Origin: Hyperoodon ampullatus | Lineage: Eukaryota; Chordata; Mammalia; Artiodactyla; Ziphiidae | Assembly: GCA_949752795.1 (NCBI GenBank) | Contig: OX457071.1 | Span: 30,612,800-30,676,799, forward strand | Length of the DNA: 64,000 nt | Reading direction: 5' to 3' | Shown here: in pieces, positions 1 through 12,124 of the stretch | Layout of the letters: each line of letters starts with the position of its first letter | Numbering within the stretch: position 1 is the stretch's first letter | The notes under the pieces: generated by a model | Databases searched by the model: none | What the model saw: only the letters and a program-made list of their open reading frames with translations | What the model was told of the DNA's origin: nothing | Translations under genes and position numbers: made by a program

Positions 1-130
1 TTCTTGCCGAATTACTCTGGCTAGAACTTGCAGTACAGTGTTCAAGAGAAGTAGCAAGAGCAGACTTTCTTGTCTTCTTCCTGATTCGGGGGAAAGCGTC
101 TACTTTTGCCATTAAGTATGATGTGATGTA

Positions 131-175
<45 letters not shown>

Positions 176-525
176 GTAGCTGCCTTTTAGCATGTGAAGA
201 AGTTCTCTTCTATCCCTAGTTTGTTGAGTTTTTATCATGAAAGGGGATTGGGTTTTGTCAGATGCTTTTACTGTGTTTAGTGATATGATCATGTGTTTTG
301 TGGGGTTTTTTAGTATTTTGATATGGTGTTATTACATTAATTGATTTTCGTATATCAAACCAACCTTGCATACCTGAGATAAATCCGACTTGTCATGATA
401 TGTAATTCTTTTTATATGTTGCTGGATTTTGTTTGCTTGTATTTTGTTGATGATTTTGTATTCATATGCATAAAACATACCAGCCTATAGCTTTCTTGTA
501 ATGTCTTTGTTGGAAATAATTCATT
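1..525 (-). mobile_element. L1 ORF2 reverse-transcriptase remnant
   Basis: Read on the minus strand, this matches the reverse-transcriptase part of LINE-1 ORF2. The plus strand shows the familiar antisense phrases for the segment, such as TTTCGTATATCAAACCAACC and CTTGCATACCTGAGATAAAT. No long frame survives, so it is a dead fragment. It is cut by the window edge on the left and broken internally by a TG microsatellite. Homology fades after about 525. Recognition is from family knowledge, not a search. Confidence 0.8.
132..172. repeat. (TG)n microsatellite inside L1 remnant
   Basis: About 20 uninterrupted TG units sit between two segments of L1 ORF2, where the usual L1 sequence is missing. 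The tract seems to have replaced part of the element. Confidence 0.95.
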
Positions 526-847
526 TTTAAATGCCTAGTTTAGATTAGCTGGAATTTTTAACATGTCATTGATGACTAATACTTCTTTATGGGCTTATTT
601 AAGTGCACACATTAAATAAAATGGCATATGAATTTGTCTCTATTATCATAATTTGAAGGTTTTTTTTTTTTAGGATTGGAAAGGGAGCACAGTAGCACCT
701 ATTTTTGCAGTGGAATGACAGAATTTATTGTATTCATGAACCTAGTGTGTTTTCTCTCCACAGTTTATTTGTTTTTTTGTTTGGTGGAAGTGTTTTTTGA
801 TTCTTTGTGTGTGTGTTTATAGGACTCATTTACCCCATCATTTACCT

Positions 848-883
<36 letters not shown>

Positions 884-1332
884 ATAGCACTCATTTACCC
901 CATCATTTACCTGAAAAGCAATGAATATATTATATTATGAATCAGATAAAGTACATTTTATGGAGATTAAGCTTGGATTTGTATTTAGGGTTTTATTGCT
1001 TTTTTTGATGATTAGAACATGAGAATTTTACAAATGATAATTGCACAGTTCCACTGCAGGTAGCAGAATAATTTATTGCACAGGTTTCTTATTTCTTAGG
1101 AGCTTGGAACACAATACAGTTGTTTATAATACAATCCAAAAAATTAAAGCTTATTGTCTTCAAACACCCCCATATACGTGCAAGTTTGTTTCTTTAATCA
1201 TAATTCCTTGTGAGTGATTTTAACACTTTAAAATGCTTTCACATTTGTCATCCTATCTGGCCATCATCAAAACCTTGTAAAAATGGTAGAGTTAATATTG
1301 TAATCTGAACTTGTCAGACAAACAAATTCAGT
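526..1332. other. AT-rich non-coding stretch
   Basis: No gene or recognised transposon. It holds a T run near 660 and the 65-base tandem duplication described separately. Confidence 0.6.
816..914. repeat. 65-bp tandem duplication around a TG tract
   Basis: The segment running from TTTATAG to ATTTACCTGA occurs at 816-849 and again at 881-914, differing by one base (GGACT versus GCACT). A TG tract of about 31 bases separates the copies, and a shorter one precedes the first. Confidence 0.9.
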
Positions 1333-1346
1333 CATTTAGAGAGATC

Positions 1347-1560
1347 TTTTTTTTTTTTTTTTTTTTTTGCGGTACGCGGGCCTCTCACTGTTGTGGCCTC
1401 TCCCATTGCGGAGCACAGGCTCTGGATGCGCAGGCTCAGTGGCCATGGCTCACGGGCCCAGCTGCTCCGCGGCATGTGGGATCTTCCCGGACCGGGGCAC
1501 GAACCTGTGTCCCCTGCATCGGCAGGCAGACTCTCAACAACTGCACCACCAGGGAAACCC
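1347..1560 (-). mobile_element. CHR-type tRNA-Glu SINE (young form)
   Basis: Complete copy in reverse orientation: T run (the A tail), then GCGGTACGCGGGCC through to CACCAGGGAAACCC, the tRNA-like head. It is flanked by a target-site duplication, CATTTAGAGAGATC (1333-1346) and CATTTAGAGATC (1561-1572). Small ORFs here are SINE frames, not genes. Confidence 0.95.
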
Positions 1561-1572
1561 CATTTAGAGATC

Positions 1573-2240
1573 TTAAGGTTGCAGATCTATGAAATGACAT
1601 TAGAAACATAGTAACCTAGATGTTCAGAATCCCAGACATATGCTCTTTTTTATAAACCAAATTATCTGCATATAAGTACCATCTAACGACCATCTCTGAT
1701 TTCTGAATGGCCTTCGTCTTTTTCTTTTTGTCCTTGGTGTGCTAGAGCAGAAAGAAAGCCGCAGCCAACAATGTCACCAGCGCAGTAGTTTCTGTGGTAG
1801 ATTAAATTCCTCTGAAGGATGGTATTTACCCTTAGTGGAATTTCTGAGCAGATGATTTACTAAGTAGTAAGAGTTGCTTGGCCTTTGGGCCTGATCTCAC
1901 CATCTTTCATGGAGTTTTTAGCAGATTCCTATTTCTTAGGGTCCCCTGATGTTGAGAGAGAGAGAGAGCAGGACCATACTTTGTCCCCAGTCTGTAACAA
2001 TCCCCCCTCCAATCACTCATCCCTGTGAAGTTGCTAAGAATAAGAGCATATTGGTAAAAGCACCCTGGAACATGCCCTCATGAGTGCTCTCCTGCTTGAG
2101 GATGCACCTGGGTGCATCCTTTTCTGCTCATTAAATCTTTGTGTATTTGGTGGGGCTTCCTTGATAGCCCAGGTCTGGCTTCCTCTGTGCAATGCACTGA
2201 GGAACACCAATTCATTACGTGTTAGTACCTTACACTTTAC
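1573..2240. other. Non-coding stretch, nothing recognised
   Basis: No gene or clear repeat, apart from a short GA run at about 1954-1967. Confidence 0.5.
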
Positions 2241-2248
2241 AGAGATTC

Positions 2249-2456
2249 TTTTTTTTTTTTTTTTGCGGTACGCGGGCCTCTCACTGTTGTGGCCTCTCCC
2301 GTTGCGGAGCACAGGCTCTGGACGCGCAGGCTCAGCGGCCATGGCTCACGGGCCCAGCCGCTCTGCGGCATGTGGGATCTTCCCGGACCGGGGCACGAAC
2401 CCATGTCCCCTGCATCGGCAGGCGGACTCTCAACCACTGCGCCACCAGGGAAGCCC
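2249..2456 (-). mobile_element. CHR-type tRNA-Glu SINE (young form)
   Basis: Full-length reverse copy with a T-run tail. AGAGATTC flanks both sides (2241-2248 and about 2460-2467), a short target-site duplication. Confidence 0.93.
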
Positions 2457-2589
2457 CAGAGAGATTCTCATTTAATGCTAACAATGGAAGAACTTTCTGT
2501 CTCTAATTTACAAATAAAAAACCCCCGAGGCTCAGAAACTTTAATGACAGGACCAGAAGCTGGTACAAACTGGGGCTAGGAACCTGACT

Positions 2590-2725
2590 TCTCTCAGATT
2601 TTAAGCTTCCTGAGAACAGGGAGTACATTTTAATCAGTGTTTTAGCCCTAGCACTCAGCATGTATCTTGGCTCATACTTGGATCCCCCAGATATGTGTTG
2701 TATAAATGTTGAGCCCCCACTCCAT
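2590..2725 (+). repeat. Probable L2 3'-end remnant
   Basis: TTAAGCTTCCTGAGAACAGG followed by CCCTAGCACTCAGCATG resembles the L2 3' end, where a stretch meaning 'aagctccatgagggcagg' precedes the 'cagcacctagca' segment. Diverged, and weakly supported. Confidence 0.5.
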
Positions 2726-3556
2726 ATTGTGTGGCTGCCCCCAACTCTGCTATTGTGAGATTGCTTATGTAGAAGATTCTAGACTCTTTGCAGGGAACCT
2801 GAGGCTCTCTTCTTAGGGCCCAGGGACACCAGCTGCTTTCAGAGGTGAGAAAATCCTGCCAAGATTTTTTTTTTTGAAGCCATTCTGCTGTCTTGTCTGT
2901 GACCTACATAACTTCTGACAGAGGACCTGTGTCAACATTCACATCACGTGCTCTTGCTGGTGGCCAGGCGTCTGTGCCTTGTGCTACTGATGGCAGAATT
3001 CATAGAGCTGCTGCTTTGGATCTGAACTTGCACGTTGGGCCAGGCTTTCCGTTCCTTACTCACAAGTTGTGTTGTCAGAATTAACTCCAAGTGCAGTTGT
3101 TGCCAAAAACGTCACAGTTCTTCTCCAGCATCCTCAGGGGCACATAAGTAGAATGTTCTAGACAGTATATGTTTTGGAAGATACAGGAGAGAGGTATAAT
3201 GGGTTTACGTCTGTCTTTAAAACAAAAGATTACCTGCTGGCAGGTGATCATCAGCCTCTCTCTGTGCTTAAAATACCAGTGATTTGTTTAGCTGATTTTT
3301 TGTTAAACAAAAACTTGTTTTTAAAATTTAAAGCACTTTTACATTTATATAAAATATTAAAAGCTCACTATAGTTTTCATAATTTTAATTCATAAAAAGA
3401 TAGAAAGCAGGCCGAAAGTAAAATTTAGCCTGAAATCTACTGCAGCTTTTCATCATTGAGGCTAATCATCCACTTCAAGTATGGTTTTAGCAGGCACTGA
3501 CAATCCCTATTCCAGTACAGATACTTGGCTTTTTGCTTGGAAAATGCATGGGATTG
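2726..3556. other. Non-coding stretch, nothing recognised
   Basis: Mixed-composition sequence. Short open frames (for example 2893-3084) carry no recognisable domain. Confidence 0.5.
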
Positions 3557-3940
3557 CAGTGTTTCTCAGGGTTGGTTCCACTGACAATTCACACCAGACT
3601 TAACGAGAGGTATGTGTTCAAATGCAGAGTCCTGGGCCTAACCCCACATGACTAAATCAGAACCTTTTGGATGTGAGACCCAGGAATGGGCATTTTTTTT
3701 TTTTTTCTTTTTTCAGTACGTGGGCCTCTCACTGTTGTGGCCTCTCCCGTTGCGGAGCACAGGCTCTGGACGCGCAGGCTCAGCGGCCATGGCTCACGGG
3801 CCCAGCCGCTCCGTGGCATGTGGGATCTTCCCGGACCGGGGCACGAACCCGTGTCTCCTGCATCGGCAGGCGGACTCTCAACCACTGCGCCACCAGGGAA
3901 GCCCAGGAATGGGCATTTTTACGAGCTCCCCGTTGATTGT
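3557..3940 (+). mobile_element. MER5A-like hAT-Charlie remnant, split by a SINE
   Basis: It begins CAGTGTTTCTCAGGGTTGG, matching the terminal inverted repeat of MER5A. It continues through AGAGTCCTGGGCCTAACCCC and a segment meaning 'gaatgggcattttt', then 'gagctcccc' after the SINE. The SINE at 3693-3904 splits it, and the broken sequence rejoins across the target-site duplication. Confidence 0.75.
3693..3904 (-). mobile_element. CHR-type SINE nested in MER5A
   Basis: Full reverse copy. The duplication AGGAATGGGCATTTTT lies just before the tail (from 3682) and just after the head (from 3905). The 260-residue open frame at 3648-4430 starts in MER5A, runs through this SINE and leaves into unique sequence, so it is a chance frame. 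Confidence 0.95.
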
Positions 3941-4029
3941 GGCGAGCTCTGAAGTTAGAAGCTGGTTGGCTAGTAGATGGCAGCAACGGATCAGAGTCAC
4001 GGAGATCTTGGATTTAGTCGCCACAACAT

Positions 4030-4140
4030 TTAAGGCTGCTGCCATGTCTGTATGTGGAAATAGGGATGATGTAGTTACCTCAAGGAGGTGCGCGGATCCA
4101 GTGAACTCAGTGTCTGGTCCACAGCAAGTGCTTAAGAAAG
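4030..4140 (+). repeat. Possible MIR remnant
   Basis: AATAGGGATGATGTAGTTACC, then CTCAAGGAGG and ACAGCAAGTGCTTAAG, echo the MIR core and 3' part. Heavily diverged. Confidence 0.4.
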
Positions 4141-4900
4141 TCTGGGCAGTGCAGGCACAGCCATGCTCGTTAGTGTTATCATTGCACCCAAATGACATAA
4201 TAGCTTCTAGGTCTCATCGTCCCCCAAGCAAGGCTGTGAGAGCGTTACCAGAAAAATACTTTTGGAGCGTCATGAAGTCAATGCCAGACCCACGGCCCGT
4301 TTTTACGAAGAGCGTTATTGCTGCACGGCCACCCCGTTTGTTTAAGTATCGTCCGTGGCTGCTGTGGACCCTTTGGCTTACACAGCCAATGATATTTACT
4401 CTCTGGCTCTTGACAGGAGAAGTTCGCTGACTTCTGCTCTCCTCTCTGTGAATGTGGTTTTTCCGTGGAAGCTTCACTGACGTTCATCCGTGGTGCAGAG
4501 GCAGTCAGGCCTTGTGATAAGTCAGGCCTGGTGGCAGCGGCCAGTGCTCCTGTCCGGGCTCTAGTGCTCCCACCACCCCTGCTGCTTCACGTCTTTACGC
4601 AGCGCCAGCCCCTCTTCGGGCCTTTCTACCACCGCCTTCTCACTCGGCCTCCAAAGCAGTGACGGGGTCCGGGACCATTTCAGCATCCGGGAAGCTGGCT
4701 GCCTGAATGCTTTCAAGACCGCCCAGGACTCAGGCATTAGAGTCCCCACAAATAGCCACATGGGAAGGGGAACCAGTTTCCAGAGAACATGCAGACAGTC
4801 GAGTCATGTGCCCCGGTGGGCCTTCTCACTGCCAAGTTTGAGTTTACATTGAATTCTGGAAACGCGTTATCATTCATCTCCTGCCCCTCCTACGTTAGAA
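4141..4900. other. CpG-richer unique stretch, no gene recognised
   Basis: CpG is noticeably denser here, with about eleven CpG between 4540 and 4720, than in other non-SINE sequence. Several overlapping open frames (4214-4477 minus, 4465-4662 plus) show no known domain. Confidence 0.4.
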
Positions 4901-6606
4901 ACCACGACCAAACCCAACTATCCGATGAGAAAAAACAATCCAAAATTGACGTAAAGCTGTAGAAGAATATTTTTATGGAAACAATTGCAGTCTCATTCTC
5001 TAAACCTAAAAGTCCAAGTGAAGATACAATTGTCGAAATTTGTGGTTATATTTCACAAATTAAGGTCACCGCCTAGAACTTCTCTTCATATGGTATCAGG
5101 GTCAAGCGTACGCGTGACAATTAATTTACAACATTTTGATATTTTCCAGCAGGTTTAATAACAGGAGTATCTGCTTTTTCCAAAAGTCCCAGTTCCATCC
5201 TTCTTGCTGGAGCCTCTAACGTTGTCATGGGCTTTCGTTGGGAAAGAACCTCTGCACTGTGGTTTTTACATTTATTCCTTAGCATAGTTCCTCATGCCCC
5301 TTGGGGCAGATGATGCGGTATCTCCATTTTTGCATATGTTCATGATAGTAAGACAGACATCTCTTAGTCGTCAGTAAAAATGTTTGGAGAGATTGAGAAA
5401 TTAGAATGCTATTCTGTGTTCATGTGGGTTTGATTATAGGTGCTTTTCTCTTATATTTCTACTTCCTTGGTGTTTTGTGTCTTTCTCTGTGTGTGTCTCA
5501 TTCCTCCTTTACTTGGTCCCCAAACTCCATTCTTCCTTTTGTCCTTTAACTAGTCATGATAGGTATGTATCCCTTGGGTCTTGCTTCTCTAACTAGTCAT
5601 GATATATAGTATACCCCTTGGGTCCAGTGTTTATGAAGTGTAACTAGCATAGCATTAAATGTTTCTCTTAAAAAAAAAAAGCTTCCTGCCAAACTATAAT
5701 TAAAAGTCTTTTTATGTGTCTCTTGATTAATATTTTTATTCGCTCACAGACTCTCTAATAAGGAGAGTTCCCATCCCCTGTTTTCTTGGCCTCTCTATGT
5801 TGCTGGCTCCGAGTGTTTGATTGCTTGATGGAGCCGATAAAATGCCCCTGATGTTTCCTACTTACTCTAAATTTGGAATCCACCTACAGTATTCTTTTAG
5901 GCCTTATTGTTTCCTAGCCCATCTATTTAAATACAGTCCTAAAGCTTAAACGGAACACTGTCATTGTGGCTAAGAATAATATGTGTAATGGAGCAGTAGA
6001 TTAGATTTCATTACCATCCTCATAACCATGCAAAAGCCGGCGCTCCCACAAAGCACTCAGTAAGTTCTCATGATTATTAAATTTTGCCAGTACCATGGTG
6101 AGTTTATAATGGTTACTTGCAGTGATTTGTGAGTGGAGTAGAGGGAAGAACTTGGCCTTTAAATCCAATGGGACCTCTAAAAACCCTGATGTTTGAAGCA
6201 GAAGCAGAGGCATCCATAAGGACAATAGTCAAGGGGAAATCTGTTGCCCATCACAGAACAGAAAACAGTATCATCTAGTGCATGGTTTTGCTGCATCTGA
6301 GGCAGGGCAAGGAGCTTTTAGTGTGTTGTATTGTATTGAGACTTCTATGAACTTGAGAATGTTTGCAGCCCTTTCATAGGGAGTGACGGACTTGACGCTC
6401 TTACTTCAACTTCCTTGTATTGTTTATCAGAAAACCTTTATATTTGTTTCAGAATCCCAGATTTTAATTGGATTTTGAGACATAACGTCAGATTCATCAA
6501 GTGAATTGAACATAAATTATTTTTTAATAGTGAACCTTCTGTACATGTTCTGTGACATTAAAATACATGATTCTGTCATTTGAATTATTCTGTTACACTT
6601 TATGAT
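4901..6606. other. AT-rich non-coding stretch
   Basis: No gene recognised. An imperfect 43-base duplication lies at 5547-5632: TAACTAGTCATGATA recurs at 5547 and 5590, each followed by CCCTTGGGTC. Confidence 0.5.
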
Positions 6607-6835
6607 CCTGTGCTTATGTTCTTGCTTTTCCTCAGCTTAAAATTCCCATCTGCTACTTCCGTCCCCACTCTATTCCCTCTTCTAGCTATTCCAACTTTCA
6701 AAACCTGATTGCCTAGTTCATATGCCATCTGCTTCGAGAAGCTGTCCTGCTTTCCAAAGTCAAAAGTGAATGATTTCTTTTGTTTGCATTTTTAATCTTT
6801 GTACTTTCTATATGTCAGAAAGAGGCATTTTGCCT
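6607..6835 (+). repeat. L2 remnant
   Basis: The order of CTATTCCAACTTTC, ATATGCCATCTGCTTCGAGA and AGCTGTCCTGC parallels the conserved L2 stretch meaning 'caaatgccacctcctccaggaagccttccctg'. Edges are approximate. Confidence 0.5.
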
Positions 6836-7112
6836 AGACTTCTATTTCACAGCTATTTTGTTAGTTTTCACTGATAGGTATCATATCAGCCTGAACCATA
6901 TGAAATTACCATTATTCAACTATTTGAGCTACAGAACATCAAGTTAATAAGGTCAAACCTCATACGTATTTCATCATGAACTGCACAAACTTTTGAAAAT
7001 AAATGATGATCTGAGTTACTTAAAACACATCTTGGACTTGGATTTACATATCTCTGTTCTAGAGCACTTGCTGAGTTATGGACATGACAGATGTATTCAA
7101 GAAATGTTTGTT

Positions 7113-7322
7113 GGGCTTCCCTGGTGGCGCAGTTGTTGAGAATCCGCCTGCTGATGCAGGGGACACGGGTTCGAGCCCCGGTCCGGGAGGATCCCACGTG
7201 CCGCAGAGCGGCTGGGCTCGTGAGCCATGGCCGCTGAGCCTGCGCGTCCGGAGCCTGTGCTCCGCAGTGGGAGAGGCCACAGCAGTGAGAGGACCGCATA
7301 CCGCAAAAAAAAAAAAAAAAAA
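7113..7322 (+). mobile_element. CHR-type tRNA-Glu SINE with canonical B box
   Basis: Complete forward copy, from GGGCTTCCCTGGTGGCGCAG to the A tail, flanked by AAGAAATGTTTGTT on both sides. Its B box reads GGTTCGAGCCC, as in tRNA-Glu, unlike the other young copies, which carry T in place of that A. The A box is slightly damaged (CAGTTGTTG). Confidence 0.96.
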
Positions 7323-7340
7323 GAAATGTTTGTTGAAATG

Positions 7341-8924
7341 AAATCAGTTGGACTGTCTAAATTGTCATTACTTTTTATAAACAGCTAATAATTGATTTAG
7401 AAATGAGACCTGTTCTGTGAGCCACACCCTTTTAATGCCAGCATATACAGGAGTCCACTGTATACTTTGGTGTACCATTACAGTATTGTCACACACGTAA
7501 AGTTAAACTTCTTGTCTCAGTCACTGTTACTTATGTTTTAGTTTTATATTGTTACCTTGGTTGAAATATTTCTCTTTCCTTTGCCGACACTTGTCTTACT
7601 TTGCTTTACTTAATGCAAAAATAAGAATTCTTTTATTTTCTGATGTTCCTCTCGGAAAGTTCTTTACCCACCGAACTCTTGGGTGAAGGTCTGTCAGTGT
7701 CCCCCTCCTCTGAAAATCCTCCCTGGCTTGCTTTATTTAGCCATGGGGAAAAAAAATCCTTTCCTTCCTTTGCAATATTTTTGTGCTTGCTAAAGGTCCA
7801 GTTAAATCACAGGAGATAAAAGTTGTACTGACAACCTTGGACATTCTCTGTCGTTTGCCAGAAATAGCAAACTAGATACTCATCTTGTACAAAAATATGT
7901 GCATGTTCATCCTCTCTAAAAACATCTTGTATTTGGTAGAGGGGTAGAAGTCTAAGGCAGCTCGTAGTGTGGAATCTTGGGCTGGGGCCCATGAGGTGGG
8001 GTTGGAGGGGAAGAAAGGATGGTGCTGAACAAATGGAGAAAATAATGCTTTTTTTCTTTATTGACAGATTTGTTAGTTTAATAACATGTAATCTCTTTCT
8101 TAGCTACTTGCAATACAGTGTGGTTTCCTCAAGACATTTCTGTTTTAGCTCACGCTTTTTTCCTAACAAGAAGAAATTTTACATGAGAAAAGGTGATTCT
8201 GGAATTGGAAAGAAAGCTCCATCTGTAAATATATTGAAATATTTTACAGCATCATGCATAAATATGGTTTTGTGAATTTCTTTTGTTCTTGTATCAACAA
8301 TTTTGCCATATAATACTTTTAGTTAGGGTAAAAATTCTGATGGGCTCTTTTACAAGCTCTTGAGGCATGTATAGACATTTTTCATTTTTAGACAGATCCC
8401 AGTAGTTGAGGTTGCTGGAACATGAGATTCTATAATCTATATAGTTGAAATTAGTATAACAATTAAATAAGGTGACTTATTCTCTGATAGGAGTGGAGTA
8501 AGGGAACAGATTATTGTAAATGCATAGAAGGAGGCTTTCCATGCCTGTGTATATGTATGTGTTTCTGTTGTTCCAATGAATAATTCAGTAAAGCGCACTA
8601 GATCTTGTTGAGCATGGATTGTAAACTCAGGGGTAGAGATCAGTGTATGTCCTATGCCTAGGACCGTGCCTTGCACATGGCAAATCCATAATGATTACCT
8701 GTTGAGAGAATGGTTGAGTTGATAAAATACTTAGTTGCTTAATACCATGTGATGAACTCTAAGGAACATAGAAAAAACATATTAAACATGGTCCTTGAGG
8801 TTGTAATTTAGAAGTAGAGACAAAAATCGGTGCATTCGTGGAGAGTGATTTGAACTGAAATCTATAGTACTTAAAGTATTTGTTTTAATAAAAAAGGAGA
8901 TGAGGCAACCGTAGAGATAGCGTC
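7341..8924. other. AT-rich non-coding stretch with a possible L2 end
   Basis: No gene recognised. Around 8635-8710, a phrase meaning 'cctaggaccgtgccttgcacatgg' resembles the L2 3' end. Confidence 0.4.
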
Positions 8925-9120
8925 ATTTACTAATGACCGAATACCTATTTTGCACTATTTATTGTGCTAAGTGGTTTACATATATCATCCCAGTGAATCT
9001 TCATAATAAATCTGTGATTATTATTCCTGTTATTCCTCCGTGAAATAATCAAAGTTTAGTATCTTTCTCAAATCACCTAGCAGTTAAGGGCAGAGCTAGG
9101 TTGTGAGACCTATTTTGCCT
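8925..9120 (-). repeat. MIR remnant
   Basis: The reverse complement of the MIR core is readable in order: TGCTAAGTGGTTTACATATA, ATCCCAGTGAATCTTCATAA, then TCACCTAGCAGTTAAGGGCA. Old and diverged. Confidence 0.7.
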
Positions 9121-9689
9121 ATTTTACTGCTTTGCTGTATAATTGCTTTTCTAGTTTTCTAGAACTGTCTGGACCAGGATTGGCCCACGATGGTAGCTGG
9201 GTACCAGGAGTTCTCTGGACTCCACAGATGCAAAAGAAGACTTGGGGCTCTTCCTAAACCAAAAGTGTAAAGCAGATACTGCTGTCAGTGGACTAGGGCT
9301 CCACCCATTGATATCAGGGCAGTGGTGGGGAGAGGGACTATTGTAGAGGGACTTGAAGGGACTGCCTTTGTCTCTTCTGTCATAAGTGTCAGTATTAAAA
9401 TTCATCCATTTTTAGTGACGTTTGTAAGATAATCAATTTCCATTATAAGAAATATTTTACATGCACCTATAAACATTTGTTAAAAACAAACTGAAGGTTC
9501 AACATGGCTGCCATTGTCTTTGAGTCACTTTTGGTTAGAAAACTGATAAAATTGATAGATCTCTGTCTGCTGGTTTTGGTCTCTAACTTGGGGAGCTTTT
9601 TACACATACTAGTATTTTAACCCAATCTCTGGAAAACCTATCAGTAGGTTTGTGATGGGGATCAGGAAGTCTATGGATTGATTACTTTT
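9121..9689. other. Non-coding stretch, nothing recognised
   Basis: No gene or repeat recognised. A minus-strand frame at 9151-9405 has no domain. Confidence 0.5.
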
Positions 9690-10322
9690 TAAAAACCATC
9701 TAACCATTTTTGAACATACAGTTCATAGTGTGTATTCACATTGTATGTGCAACAGATACCCAGAACTTTATTGTACAAAACTGAAACTATATGCATTAAA
9801 ACAACTCCCAATTTCTTCCTCTTCTTAGGCCCTGGTAACCAGCAGTCTGTTTTCTGTTTCTATGAATTTACCTATTTTAGATTCTTCATATAAGTGAAAT
9901 ATACAGCATTTGTCTTTTTGTCATTGGCTTACTTCACTTAGCATAATGTCTTCAAGTTTCATCCATGTCGTAGCATGTGATAGGATTTCCTTTTTAAGGC
10001 TGAATAATATTCCATTGTATGTATATACCACATTTTGTATATCTGTTCATCTGTCACTGTACATTTGGGGAGCTTTGACTTCTTGGCTGTTGTAAATAGT
10101 TCTGCCATGATCATAGGTGTGTAACCATCTCTTTGAGACCCTGTTTTCAATTCTTTTAGATATATACCCAGCAGTAGGATTGCTGGATAATATGGTAGTT
10201 CTTTTTTAATTTTGTGAGGAAATGTCATACTGTTTTCCGTATCAGTTGCACCATTTTACACGTTTTATATTTCTGCTAACAGTGCAGGGTTTCAGTTTCT
10301 CTATATCTTCACCAAAACTTAA
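9690..10322 (-). mobile_element. Old L1 remnant: 3' UTR and end of ORF2
   Basis: On the minus strand, the frame at 9959-10228 carries the L1 ORF2 C-terminal hallmarks YYPAILLLGIYLKE and MEYYSALKRK. The stretch to the left is the old L1 3' UTR type. Frameshifts and stops make it non-functional. Confidence 0.85.
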
Positions 10323-10379
10323 TTTTATTTAATTTTTTCTTTTTGGTTTTTTTTTTTGCATTGTGGCCTTCCCACTGGG

Positions 10380-10452
10380 TATGAAGTGTCAGAAAATCTT
10401 TTAAAAGCCCACTGGTGATTCTGATGGTAGATTAAATGTGTAAACCACTATC
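10380..10452. repeat. Possible MER5-type remnant
   Basis: GCCCACTGGTGATTCTGATG followed by AAACCACTATCTGAG resembles the distal end of MER5A. Short and uncertain. Confidence 0.4.
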
Positions 10453-10693
10453 TGAGCACATCTTTGTGTTGCAGAGACTACAACAGTGCCAGCTTCAGGA
10501 ATCAGTGTATAGAACTTTCTCTTTAGTCCAGTGAGAGATGACTCAATGTTTTTTCAAAAATAGAAGTTTTTCAGGAGAAGTTACCTTATCAAGTTAGCTA
10601 ATTGGCTGGGTTGAATTTAGGTACTTCCTAGCTTAAGATTTTCATTGTCTTGTGATTTTGTTTTGCATACTGTTTTTTTCTTGTGGAGATATT

Positions 10694-10992
10694 TTTTATT
10701 ATTATTTTTAATTGTGATAAAGTACACATAAAATTTACCATCTTACCATCTTTTAATTGTTTAGATCAGTGGCATTAAGTATATTCAGATTTTGTGTAGT
10801 TATCACCGCCATCTTCAGAACTTTTTTCATCTTTCAAAACTAAAACTTTGTACCCTTAAACAATAATTCTCGGTTCCTTCCTCCTTCCAGCCCCTGGCAA
10901 CTACCATTCTACTTTCTGTTGATGAGTTTGACTACTCTAGATGTCTCACATAAGTGAAATCATAACAGGTTTTTGTGACTGGCCTATTTCAA
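10694..10992 (-). mobile_element. Old L1M 3'-end remnant
   Basis: TTGTGATAAAGTACACATAA, AGATCAGTGGCATTAAGTA and CCAGCCCCTGGCAACTACCA are antisense landmarks of old L1M 3' ends. Confidence 0.75.
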
Positions 10993-12124
10993 ATTAAAAA
11001 AATTTGAAAATATTTTGTTGCAACACTTTAAAAATGATTATTTAATTAACCTTTATTGAGTCCTTTGGGAATAGCATGCCATGTATCTGCACATTCCCTC
11101 CCCCAGGATCTTCCTCACACACCTTGTGACATCTCTGAAGGCAGCTTAGCATTGTATACTAGTTTAATTGACAGGGGTTTAGTTTCTTGCACATAAAATA
11201 ATGGTACATTTTACAATTGATGGGAACTTGTTTTCGATGATGGTAGGGCAGGTGATTTCCGTAAGGTAAAATGATTACCTAGAAAACATTCATTTAGGGG
11301 ATGCCCTTATGATTCCCAGTAAATGTTTTAATTTAACTGAAGAACAGAAAAGCTATCTGGTATCATTAATCAGTACATTCGAATCATTACTCTGAATGAT
11401 TATGCTTCATTTATTTTGTGTCAGAATGTTTTCCACACGATAATAGAGAATAAAAGTGCATCATTAATTACAGTAGAGCAACTCACACATGTGTGGGTAT
11501 GTGTATTTCCATATCGTCACACAGTGAGGGAAATTTAATGTAAGAAATGATCAGTCCTTACCAGAGTTGAAGATTCAATTAAATAATATTACATTTAGGA
11601 CCATTTATAATTATGCCTTAGAAAAGTTTTCAGTAATGCTTAAAAAAGTTTGTAGAAACATTTCCATATACTTGTGTCTTCTATTTCTAAAGGACAAGCA
11701 TTTTTAATAATAATGTTCCTTCCAGCTCTTTCCCTTTCCCATAGCTGTCTGGACTCTTGTCAGAAAACCACAAAACAAACACACAAAACCCACTTGCAGT
11801 ATATAATTGCACTATTATAAAAACACACAGTATTGTCCTAGGTCCAAAAGGCAGATGAAGGAAGTCAGCCCCTAGTTTGTTTCATCAGCTGCACTTACTT
11901 TCCAGAGGACTTAATTTATAGTTCAAAAACCTCTTAAAAGACATATGTCTCTCTTTTAGAGATGAGAAGATACATAGACAAGAAAAACTTAAGTAGTTTA
12001 AGTGATGCTACAGGAAAAAGGGGGTGGAGAACAAAGTTTGAAAGGTTCTTGGAGAAAGTTACAGCCTCTCTCTGAACTCTGTCCTCTTTCTTTTTGTAAG
12101 AAAGCCAAAATAATTTCAACACTC
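10993..12124. other. AT-rich non-coding stretch
   Basis: Nothing recognised. It contains isolated A runs and short direct repeats only. Confidence 0.5.

Noticed and set aside
3648..4430. 260-residue open frame, the longest in the window
   Set aside because: It starts in a MER5A remnant, crosses a SINE and continues into unrelated sequence, with no domain or start context. Chance frame.
7128..7195. Possible genuine tRNA-Glu gene in SINE heads
   Set aside because: The head matches tRNA-Glu ends and promoter boxes, but the arm pairing is degraded and it is joined to a SINE body and A tail.
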